Origin: Prevotella sp. UBA1104
GTDB taxonomy: Bacteria; Bacteroidota; Bacteroidia; Bacteroidales; Bacteroidaceae
Reading direction: 5' to 3'
Assembly: GCA_002314055.1 (NCBI GenBank)
Contig: DCBP01000124.1
Span: 5,535-55,327 of the forward strand
DNA length: 49,793 bases
Part shown: positions 42,713 to 49,793 of the stretch, one piece after another
How the letters are laid out: each line of letters opens with the position of its first letter
How positions within the stretch are numbered: the first letter of the stretch is position 1
Made by a program: the position numbers and the translations under genes
Notes under the pieces: generated by a model
Databases searched by the model: none
What the model was told of the DNA's origin: nothing
The model's input: only the letters and a program-made list of their open reading frames with translations

Positions 42713-44746
42713 ATGAAAGAATCAACAACAAAGAAGGTGCTTCTGACCACCTTGATGATGCTTCTGTCCATAGTAATGTGGGCACAGGGCAATCCGGTGC
42801 ACTTCACCGTTAGTCAGAAACAGGTCTCCGATACGGAGGTGGATGTAATCTTCAAGGGAAAGATAGCTGCCGGCTGGCACGTCTATGCCCCGAACATCCC
42901 TGCCGACGGACCAATCCCTGCCACTATTACAACGGAGAAGGCTGAGGGTGTGAAAGCCGTAGGTAAACTACAGGCTAAGGGTAAGGAAATAAAGGAGTAC
43001 GACCAGATTTTCGGTATGCAACTCCGCTATTTCGAAAATAGCGTAACCTTCGTTCAGCGTTACAAGATTACGGGCAAGACTTATAATGTAAAGGGCTACT
43101 TGGAGTATGGCGCTTGCAACGACACCGGCTGTATGCCGCCTACGTCAGTAGAGTTCTCGTATAAAGGCAACGGTCCTGCCGACGCTCCAGAGGCTCAGGA
43201 AGAGACAACCGATGAGGCTGCTGCTGATACGGCTGCCGTGGCTGCTGCCGTTCCCGGAGATTCGGCAAGTGTAGACACCGCTGCCGTAGCGAGCGATGGC
43301 AACTTGTGGAAACCGGTAATAAACGAGTTGAAGGCTTTTCAGGACGGTGGTAACGCTTCACACTCACTTTGGTATATTCTTGTAATGGGCTTCGTAGGCG
43401 GTTTGCTTGCCGTGCTCATGCCTTGCATCTGGCCTATCATTCCTATGACTGTAAGCTTCTTCCTGAAGCGCAACAAGGACAAGAAGAAGGGTATTCGCGA
43501 TGCCATAACATACGGTATCTCGATTATTGTGATTTATGTATTGCTCGGATTCCTGATAACATTGATTTCAGGTGGTAACGGACTGAACAGTCTGTCTACA
43601 AATGCCGTCTTTAACATCATCATATTCCTTGTTCTGGTAGTCTTCGCCGTGTCGTTCTTTGGTTGGTTCGAACTGGAACTGCCGTCGAAATGGACAAACT
43701 CCGTAGACAACAAGGCATCGGCAACCAGCGGATTGGTGTCTATCTTCCTTATGGCATTTACTCTCGTCCTCGTGTCGTTCTCATGTACGGCACCAATCAT
43801 CGGACTCCTCCTTGCCGAATTCTCCACATCCGGTAATATCGCCGCTCCTGCAGTCGGTATGCTCGGATTCTCCGTAGCCTTGGCTCTGCCGTTCACACTC
43901 TTCGCCATGTTTCCGGCATGGCTCAAGTCAGCTCCAAAGTCTGGCTCGTGGATGAACACGCTGAAGGTAACCCTCGGTTTCGTCGAACTCGCCTTCTCGC
44001 TCAAGTTCCTGTCGGTAGCCGACCTCGCCTACGGATGGCATATCCTCGACCGTGAGACCTTCCTCGCACTCTGGATAGCCATCTTCTTCCTGCTCGGCCT
44101 GTATCTTATCGGCAAGCTAAAGTTCCAAAGCGACGTCGTTATGGGCGAGAGCAAACCAATGCCAGTGCCATGCGTAATGATGGGCCTCGTGTCGTTTGCC
44201 TTCGCAATATATATGGTGCCTGGCTTGTGGGGCGCACCATGTAAGGCAGTAGGTGCTTTTGCTCCGCCAATCAACACTCAGGACTTCAATCTTAACACCA
44301 ATGAGATAAAGCCGAAATATACCTCATACGAGGAGGGTATGGCTGCCGCTGCCGCTCAGGGCAAACCAGTATTGATAGACTTCACCGGCTTCGGTTGCGT
44401 AAACTGCCGCAAGATGGAGGCAGCCGTATGGACCGATCCTCGTGTGGCAGAGAAGTTGAACGATGATTATATCCTCATTTCGCTTTATGTAGACGACAAA
44501 CAACCGCTTGCAAAGCCGATTGAGGTAACGGTAAACGGACAGAAGCGTACCTTGCGTACTGTGGGCGATAAATGGAGTTACCTGCAGCAGAGTAAATTCG
44601 GTGCCCTTGCGCAGCCGTTCTATGTAACTCTCGATGCCGAAGGAAATCCTTTGAGCCGTTCGTTCTCATATAAGGAAGACGTTGACGACTATCTGCATTT
44701 CCTGCAGGAGGGACTCGACAACTATAAGAAAGATGAAAGTAAATAA
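42713..44746 (+). CDS. Thiol:disulfide interchange protein DsbD family
   Basis: The protein carries electrons across the inner membrane to periplasmic thiol pathways. The start at 42713 gives a signal peptide (MKESTTKKVLLTTLMMLLSI, ending VMWAQ); the longer frame from 42620 reads through repeat DNA. The 677-residue protein has the alpha domain with C135 and C140 (CNDTGC), about eight membrane helices with the paired cysteines in MPCIWPIIPMT and FSCTAPIIG, and a C-terminal thioredoxin domain with CVNC (C562, C565). All three redox pairs are present. Confidence 0.92.
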   Translation: MKESTTKKVLLTTLMMLLSIVMWAQGNPVHFTVSQKQVSDTEVDVIFKGKIAAGWHVYAPNIPADGPIPATITTEKAEGVKAVGKLQAKGKEIKEYDQIFGMQLRYFENSVTFVQRYKITGKTYNVKGYLEYGACNDTGCMPPTSVEFSYKGNGPADAPEAQEETTDEAAADTAAVAAAVPGDSASVDTAAVASDGNLWKPVINELKAFQDGGNASHSLWYILVMGFVGGLLAVLMPCIWPIIPMTVSFFLKRNKDKKKGIRDAITYGISIIVIYVLLGFLITLISGGNGLNSLSTNAVFNIIIFLVLVVFAVSFFGWFELELPSKWTNSVDNKASATSGLVSIFLMAFTLVLVSFSCTAPIIGLLLAEFSTSGNIAAPAVGMLGFSVALALPFTLFAMFPAWLKSAPKSGSWMNTLKVTLGFVELAFSLKFLSVADLAYGWHILDRETFLALWIAIFFLLGLYLIGKLKFQSDVVMGESKPMPVPCVMMGLVSFAFAIYMVPGLWGAPCKAVGAFAPPINTQDFNLNTNEIKPKYTSYEEGMAAAAAQGKPVLIDFTGFGCVNCRKMEAAVWTDPRVAEKLNDDYILISLYVDDKQPLAKPIEVTVNGQKRTLRTVGDKWSYLQQSKFGALAQPFYVTLDAEGNPLSRSFSYKEDVDDYLHFLQEGLDNYKKDESK

Positions 44747-44820
44747 ACTATAAATTAAGCTTAACTTCTAAATCCGAAAGTCCATAAAATATTATGGCTT
44801 CCGGATTTAGAGGAGTAAAA

Positions 44821-44867
44821 AAATAACGAGTCCGCTCGCTTAGTTTGCGAGCGGACTCGTTATTTTT
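44821..44867. terminator. Bidirectional terminator between dsbD and the outer-membrane genes
   Basis: A perfect 19-base stem, AAATAACGAGTCCGCTCGC (44821) with its complement at 44847-44865, loop TTAGTTT, flanked by A-runs and T-runs. A second hairpin (CTAAATCCG/CGGATTTAG, 44768-44810) lies just before it. Confidence 0.9.
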
Positions 44868-44892
44868 ATAATAGTAGCACGAACTACAGGCA

Positions 44893-46299
44893 TTACCAAG
44901 TAATGCTCATACCCATTGCTATATTGGCATTAGAACTGAGCGGTATGCATTCCTTGCTCGTCTTGCCCAGGATATGATCCATACCGATGAAGAAATTATA
45001 GCCCTTAGGATGAATGTTGAGAACATAACCCATACTTGCCGTGAAACTGTTTACGGCGAAGTTTATGCCTCCGTCGAGCCACTTCAGAGGCTTCCAATTG
45101 GCACTCAGTCTACCTTCAGTCCATGAATATTCCCCCTTAATGCGCGTACTGCTCAAGAGTCCGAAAGAAAGTTTGCGATAAACAGGCAAAGTATATTCGC
45201 AGCCAACATTAACCGTAGCACCGATACCGGTGGTTCTGCTACCGCCTTCGCTTTGCTTCTGAAGATTTACAAAGTCGGCAATCTGATCGCTGTACTTGTC
45301 GCTCTGGTCATCTATCGTCGAGCCGTGGTCTTTCTTTACCGATACGTCGTGGAATCCGTTGAACTCGAAGCTCTTCTCCTTGTTTGCAGCTCTGGCATTC
45401 TCTTTCCAACTGATAAATCCGAGATCGAGCACCGAGGCGCTAACCGTCCAGTCGTCGTTTATCTTGTATATAGCTCCCAGGTCGGCAGCCATACCGAAGC
45501 CGCCTATACCGGCACCATCAACATCAATATCATCAATCTGCTCATACGTTCCAGAGATTTCACTCTTGTATTCCTTAGTCTTTGTCTTATAGGCAAATCC
45601 CATCATCGACACATCGAGCTGGGCATCACCCGAAACCGTCCATTTGTCAGGCGCCGAGAGGTCTGCCTTCACGTCCTTAAACTGGAAGTCGGCGCGTGCA
45701 ACACCGAACAAGAACTTCAGCTTAGCACCGATGCGCAGCTTGTCGTTGATTTTATGAGAATGGCCGAAAGCCAGTTCCACATACGACTGAGCATGAGCAT
45801 TGATATCGCCGATGTCGTAAGTCTTGTTGCCCGTGTTGCGTGCAAACTCAAAGAGTTCATACGGAAGGCTCATTCCCACAGACGTCTTAGAATTAAGTTC
45901 GATAGTGTTATATCCGCCAAAGCCCTTGAAACCAGCCGATAGTATAGTGAGATTAACATCTCCCGTCATGCGGTTATTGCCGGTAGAAAATCCGTCGAGA
46001 GCCTTAGAATCAGAGATATACGGGTTCATGAACGTAGTCATCTTCTTGTTCGTTCCGTCATACATTGGATTCTTCATCACTACATCCTCGTATCCGAAGT
46101 TACCGTGCATATTGGCGTTGATATTGCCGAGAAGAGGAATAGAAACGAAACTCTGCTCGTTGTCGTAAGCCGGGTTCATGGTGTGGCGAAAAGCATACTG
46201 GTCGGTGAAGTAAGCCGAGTTAAGAGTCTGCGCCGTTGCTGCACTGCCAGCTATAAGCATGGCAGCAGCAAGAATATGTTTGTTATATCTGTATTTCAT
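44893..46299 (-). CDS. DUF5723-type outer-membrane beta-barrel protein
   Basis: The 468-residue protein has a signal peptide (MKYRYNKHILAAAMLIAGSA, then ATAQ) and alternating beta-strands. It fits the Bacteroidetes family DUF5723 (AYFTDQYAFRHTMNPAY, LGNINANMHGNFGYEDVV). The C-terminal strand ends SNANIAMGMSITW, with the aromatic last residue usual for BAM substrates. Function is unknown. It lies 21 bases behind the lipoprotein gene, so the two are co-transcribed from the promoter at 48160. Confidence 0.85.
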   Translation of the reverse strand: MKYRYNKHILAAAMLIAGSAATAQTLNSAYFTDQYAFRHTMNPAYDNEQSFVSIPLLGNINANMHGNFGYEDVVMKNPMYDGTNKKMTTFMNPYISDSKALDGFSTGNNRMTGDVNLTILSAGFKGFGGYNTIELNSKTSVGMSLPYELFEFARNTGNKTYDIGDINAHAQSYVELAFGHSHKINDKLRIGAKLKFLFGVARADFQFKDVKADLSAPDKWTVSGDAQLDVSMMGFAYKTKTKEYKSEISGTYEQIDDIDVDGAGIGGFGMAADLGAIYKINDDWTVSASVLDLGFISWKENARAANKEKSFEFNGFHDVSVKKDHGSTIDDQSDKYSDQIADFVNLQKQSEGGSRTTGIGATVNVGCEYTLPVYRKLSFGLLSSTRIKGEYSWTEGRLSANWKPLKWLDGGINFAVNSFTASMGYVLNIHPKGYNFFIGMDHILGKTSKECIPLSSNANIAMGMSITW

Positions 46300-46320
46300 A
46301 ATAGTCTAAAATGTATTGGA

Positions 46321-48066
46321 TTAATTAAAGTCGCCTATCACCTTACCCACAATCTTTATCTTAATGTCGTTGACCTTCAGAGTGTGGTTCTCTGCATTCA
46401 GAGTGATGCCCGTAACGGCAGTGTCGCCCTGTTTAGCCTTTCCGGCAACGGTGATTAAGATACCGTCGAGCTTTTTCATCGCCCCTTTTGCAGTCTGCGT
46501 AATCTTTATCTCTATTGGAGAAGACACCTTGTCAACACCGTTTGTCGATGCGGCCACGTCTTTCTTTACCAATTCAATAGATATTCCTTCAACATTATTT
46601 TTGTTTACATCAACCGGTGACGCATCCAAAGTGAGATAAGCCGGAACACCATTTTCTACAGTTGCCGTAGCACTGATATAAGCATCTGTAGCAAGTTCCA
46701 TATCCTTAATGTCGTCGTTCCATCCGTCGAGCGTGTCTTTATATACAATCTCTGCATTCTCTGCAAAAGCCAGCGGAGCATCGATAGAGTAGGCTGGTGT
46801 GATATGATAGTCATGTCCGAGCTGGAAAGTGATTTGCTTGTTAGAGTTAGCCTTTGCTGTAGCCTCGAAGGTTATCTCGTCAGGTATTGTCTCTATCGCC
46901 TTCGACAGTTCCGGTACGGCAACAACGGTGTATCCGGCGTGCGCAGCACCCGTACGGTTGATGCAAACCTTGTTCATGGTGTTTCCTTCCACCGGAATCA
47001 CAATATTGTTGATAGTGTTGATAACTGCACCGTTCTTTTTCGAGATAATCTTGCCATAGATAGTTCCGTCAGCCTCCATGTCGTTGCCGATAGTGAGCAG
47101 AATCTCCGGGTTATATAGATCCACTTTCACATTTTTATCTTGCAGGAAATCCGGAATACCCGTGATTTTAGCACTTCCCAGTCCTTCGTTGAGCTTAATC
47201 TCCGGGTCGAACTTTCCAGTTGCAGCGTTGATGGTGAAGTCTGCCATACTGAACTCGGCATAAATAGGATTAAGAGTTGTCGACGGAATATTTGTTATTG
47301 CTCCGTTAGCCTTGATGTGAACCGTACCTTTAATGTTTATCTTGTCGCCCGCAATCTTAATCTGGTTCTTAGCAGTGGCAGTCTTTGTAAAGTCGAGCTT
47401 CGTAACATTCACGCTTACCTGCAATGCCTTGTTCGTCGGAACATTGTTGAACACGAGTGTAGACCCATTACGCGTAGGTTTCTGCGAATATGTTGCCACG
47501 TCAAACGAGATATAGTCGGGCAGAGTAATCTCCACCGTCTGCAGCTCGCTTACCACACTGCTTATGCTCTGCAGCGGAACATTAAGCGACAGAGTTGTAG
47601 ATGCGTCGGCAGAAACGATGTCGAGCACCTCTTTCGGCTTGTCGCCATTATAAGTAAATTCGTATATGTCAGCATCAGCCGTAACCGATCCGTAGGCTCT
47701 CCGTTGCCCCTTGGCAGCCGACGGTATATTGAATGCAAACGGCAATGACTCGCCGTGCTGTTTTGCAACGTGGATTTTGTTGATATTCACAACGACAGGA
47801 TTAATCGGATCTCCGTTCTGGCGGAACACGTAATCGTGTGTTGAAGCATCCTCCACCACACTGCCGTTTTCTTCAAGGTCGAGAACGTCCTTGAGTTTAA
47901 TGTTTTCCGTTGTACTTGCAGGAATTTCCAGTCCGTCGCCTCCAATTCCAATTGTTGCATCAATCTGGTCGAAGTCGTAGTCGCTGTCGGAGCATCCGGT
48001 AACAACTAAAGCTCCTGCCATAAGCAATGCTGAAAAGAGTTTTGCATTCAATGGTTTTCTACTCAT
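46321..48066 (-). CDS. Large lipoprotein of unknown function
   Basis: The 581-residue protein has a lipoprotein signal (MSRKPLNAKLFSALLMAGAL, VVTGC, Cys25). The mature start CSDSDYDFD is acidic, like the Bacteroidetes signal for export of lipoproteins to the cell surface, so surface display is likely. The rest is beta-rich with repeated segments of similar appearance (Ile/Val/Thr-rich strands, e.g. INKIHVAKQ, NVTKLDFTKTA, TVHIKANG). I do not recognise a domain. It is the first gene of the operon with the outer-membrane protein, which suggests a joint envelope function. Confidence 0.75.
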   Translation of the reverse strand: MSRKPLNAKLFSALLMAGALVVTGCSDSDYDFDQIDATIGIGGDGLEIPASTTENIKLKDVLDLEENGSVVEDASTHDYVFRQNGDPINPVVVNINKIHVAKQHGESLPFAFNIPSAAKGQRRAYGSVTADADIYEFTYNGDKPKEVLDIVSADASTTLSLNVPLQSISSVVSELQTVEITLPDYISFDVATYSQKPTRNGSTLVFNNVPTNKALQVSVNVTKLDFTKTATAKNQIKIAGDKINIKGTVHIKANGAITNIPSTTLNPIYAEFSMADFTINAATGKFDPEIKLNEGLGSAKITGIPDFLQDKNVKVDLYNPEILLTIGNDMEADGTIYGKIISKKNGAVINTINNIVIPVEGNTMNKVCINRTGAAHAGYTVVAVPELSKAIETIPDEITFEATAKANSNKQITFQLGHDYHITPAYSIDAPLAFAENAEIVYKDTLDGWNDDIKDMELATDAYISATATVENGVPAYLTLDASPVDVNKNNVEGISIELVKKDVAASTNGVDKVSSPIEIKITQTAKGAMKKLDGILITVAGKAKQGDTAVTGITLNAENHTLKVNDIKIKIVGKVIGDFN

Positions 48067-48159
48067 GATTAAATTAGGTTTTAATTATTACTATTTAAAA
48101 TGTCATTACATGTTTCCGTGTTGGTATCGTTAACATCTATAACATTTTCATGTCATGTG

Positions 48160-48192
48160 CAAATATACATAAAATTGTTCTAATGTACCAAA
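48160..48192 (-). promoter_or_regulatory. Promoter of the lipoprotein/beta-barrel operon
   Basis: On the minus strand, TTTG (48189-48192) and TATATTTG (48160-48167) are 21 bases apart, one of the best promoters in the window. The leader is about 85 bases. Confidence 0.8.
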
Positions 48193-48280
48193 TGTTTGCG
48201 TGATAAATTAAAAAAAGACTAAAGTTCCGAATGTATGGTTAAAATAATCTCTTGCAAGTCCAAAAGCTTCATTCATACAA

Positions 48281-48306
48281 CAAAAAAGGTGCGGATTTCC
48301 GCACCT
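48281..48306 (-). terminator. Terminator of the candidate small RNA
   Basis: Minus-strand AGGTGCGGA pairs with TCCGCACCT (48287-48306), followed by a six-T run. Confidence 0.8.
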
Positions 48307-48386
48307 AATCATTTCCTCGCATGGAAAAACCAATTTGCTAATTTTTATAGAGTTCCAACGAATCCTGTCAAACAATCTTTTTTTTT
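48281..48386 (-). ncRNA. Candidate small RNA of about 105 nt
   Basis: A strong minus-strand promoter (TTG at 48422-48424, 20-base spacer, TATATTTG at 48394-48401) is followed about 100 bases later by a terminator (AGGTGCGGA/TCCGCACCT, then six T). The interval has no plausible ORF. It sits between the ATPase gene and the outer-membrane operon, on the same strand. It could instead be a promoter for a very short peptide or a leader, so the call is tentative. Confidence 0.5.
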
Positions 48387-48393
48387 CTTGTTG

Positions 48394-48424
48394 CAAATAT
48401 AAAGATATTTCTTGGTATATGCAA
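48394..48424 (-). promoter_or_regulatory. Promoter of the candidate small RNA
   Basis: TTG at 48422-48424 and TATATTTG at 48394-48401, spacer 20 bases. It matches the Bacteroides consensus closely. Confidence 0.7.
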
Positions 48425-48552
48425 GCATTATGATGCAAATATTATTAAGAAAGTGATAATCTGCAACAGTTTTTATAAAAGCGATTAAACCAGTGCGTCA
48501 GTTCGGGATAATAAAGCTGGTCAAGAAGATGTTTAAGTCAGATGCAGTATTA

Positions 48553-49692
48553 TTACTTTATCTTTTGTTTTTCTATCCACAAATCCAATATTGGATCAGC
48601 GATGCTGTATATTTTCTCTTTTCTCGTTAAGATATCATCCTCAAGTAATTTCTTGGCGGCAGATTGGGTCGCGCTCGGTGACTTCAAGCGATGTTTTTTT
48701 GTGAAAGCTGCGGAGACAATACTTTTTACCTCACCTTCGTCATGGACGGCATAGAGAACTTCTTTCTGTGGCTCTGAAATATATGCCAGAATTTCGCGTA
48801 TGCGGTAGTCGTTCTCAGCGATGAAATCGTCAGTGAGTAGATCTATAAGTTCAGTATTACAGGTTTCCCCTTGTGGTGTCATGGTATATGCATCTTTCAT
48901 GATGCGTTGGATATAGAGTGTTACTCCTCTGAAAGTATTATATGCTTTCTCGATTGCCTCTGGTAATATATCTTTGCCGTTTTCTCTAAAATGCTTAATG
49001 GCGAATTTTTGATATATCGATAGTTCGATGGCTTCCAGCTGTATCAGTTTTGCACTTTGGAAGAATGGACGTCGAGAGGATAGGAACATCTCTTCCAAAA
49101 TAGTACGTTGACTTCCAGCAAAGACGAAGTTGGCATTGTTTATCTTTTGAATGTATGAGCGAAGAATGGCTTCGATGTTTTTCTCCGGGTACTTAGAGAT
49201 TTGTTGAAATTCATCGATTACAATCAGACAACGTTTGTCGGCTTGTTCAATAAATTCGAATATCTCTTTGATTGTATAGTCTGGCATATTTATGTCGCTA
49301 AGTTTTATGTCAAAGGTCGGTGTGTTTTGTATTGGGTCGTAACCAAAACTGGCCGATAGTGATCGAAGCGTTGTTATAAATGTTCTTCTCATCTTGTCAT
49401 TTCGGTTTGCTATCTTTTCGAAAATTGCAGTTCCCAATGTATAGATGAATTCCTTGAAACATGTAGTATGTAGGATATCTACGCTGATGATGAGATAGTC
49501 TTTTTGGATATTATCTTGTTGGAATACAAAATCAACCAATGCTGTTTTTCCCATTCTTCGGGGAGATGTGATGACAACATTCATTTGGTTTTTCAAAGAT
49601 TGACTAAGCACCTATGATTCAATAACCCTGTCGCAAAAATATTCTGCCGGTATTCTTCCGGTCACAATGAATGGATTAATGTTAATTGTCAT
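48553..49692 (-). pseudogene. P-loop ATPase broken by one in-frame amber stop
   Basis: From the ATG at 49692 the minus strand reads MTININPFIVTGRIPAEYFC then DRVIES, hits TAG at 49614-49612, and continues in the same frame as VLSQSLKNQMNVVITSPRRM to 48553. Alignment with the intact paralogue at 22942 (EYFCDRVKETADLIEEIKNG) needs no gap, so the stop is a single substitution at codon 27. The rest keeps Walker A (TSPRRMGKTA), Walker B (CLIVIDEFQQI), FAGSQR and the C-terminal winged helix. A restart at GTG 49611 would lose the first 27 residues but keep Walker A. It could be a recent pseudogene, a polymorphism, or a read error. Confidence 0.75.
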
Positions 49693-49755
49693 ATATTCTT
49701 AGTTTTTTTAGTTATACATAAAATAAAATGAGTATAATGACGGCTTAGGCTTATT

Positions 49756-49793
49756 GCCGAGATGCAGCCTATCTTATCCCGAGATGCAGCTTA
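49756..49793. repeat. GAGATGCAGC direct repeat at the window edge
   Basis: GCCGAGATGCAGCCTATCTT is followed by a second copy starting CCCGAGATGCAGCTTA and running off the window. The reverse complement of GAGATGCAGCTTA also occurs at 4190-4202, upstream of the carbonic anhydrase gene. Confidence 0.55.

Noticed and set aside
48208..48438. 76-codon minus-strand frame
   Set aside because: It runs through both the small-RNA promoter and its terminator, has Cys/Phe-rich composition and no homologous look.

Overview
The window looks like a chromosomal segment of a Bacteroidetes bacterium, most likely Prevotella or a close relative. The reasons are promoters of the Bacteroides type (-7 box TAnnTTTG) in front of many genes, the gene order DUF4290-murA-rimM-dxr-rseP, Kdo/LPS genes, a DUF5723 outer-membrane protein, a PL11 rhamnogalacturonan lyase, and several lineage-typical ATPase genes. 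No rRNA or CRISPR array was seen; there is one tRNA.

Layout. 1-3533 is the decayed end of a mobile island: a WG-repeat protein cut by the window edge, an unknown coiled-coil protein, a shortened S-adenosylmethionine-synthetase-like protein, a 60-residue protein and the N-terminal stub of a serine recombinase. The island abuts the 3' end of a tRNA-Leu(CAA) gene (3940-4021, minus strand). 4237-11932 holds core genes: gamma-carbonic anhydrase, kdsA and kdsD (Kdo synthesis), yicC, gmk, nadD, a glycosyltransferase, a secreted YhcH-family protein and an M18 aminopeptidase. About 700 bases without a gene but with strong hairpins follow. 12632-18450 is a core cluster (tsaB, DUF4290, murA, rimM, dxr, rseP). 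18517-22642 holds a phosphoethanolamine-transferase-like sulfatase-fold enzyme and two acyltransferase-3 membrane proteins, probably a surface-glycan or lipid A modification set. 22942-26292 holds two repeat-flanked ATPase genes. 26684-35389 contains gltB, gltD, argS and an RNase HI. A third ATPase/nuclease gene (minus strand) sits behind the RNase H gene, followed by a duplicated RNase H tail. 37238-44746 has the PL11 lyase, a HIT protein, greA, a cysteine desulfidase-family gene and dsbD. 44893-48066 (minus) encodes an outer-membrane protein and a lipoprotein. A fourth ATPase gene at the right end is split by one in-frame stop.

The most interesting signal is in the ATPases. Four genes for P-loop ATPases of unknown role occur in 27 kb, two of them fused to PD-(D/E)XK nuclease domains. 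Three are bordered by repeats: about 100-base inverted palindromic repeats around the first, imperfect direct repeats around the second, and a duplicated RNase H 3' end around the third. No transposase or integrase is present. This suggests that these genes move as single-gene cargo by an undefined route, but that is inference from one window.

Intergenic space is rich in repeats: GC-rich palindromic elements (3703-3895, 7513-7740, 31157-31427), palindromes with the motif CCCTCACAC, and AT-rich short-unit tracts. Regulatory candidates include a roughly 100-nt small RNA, a long hairpin in the greA leader, and a pair of bulged hairpins in the island.
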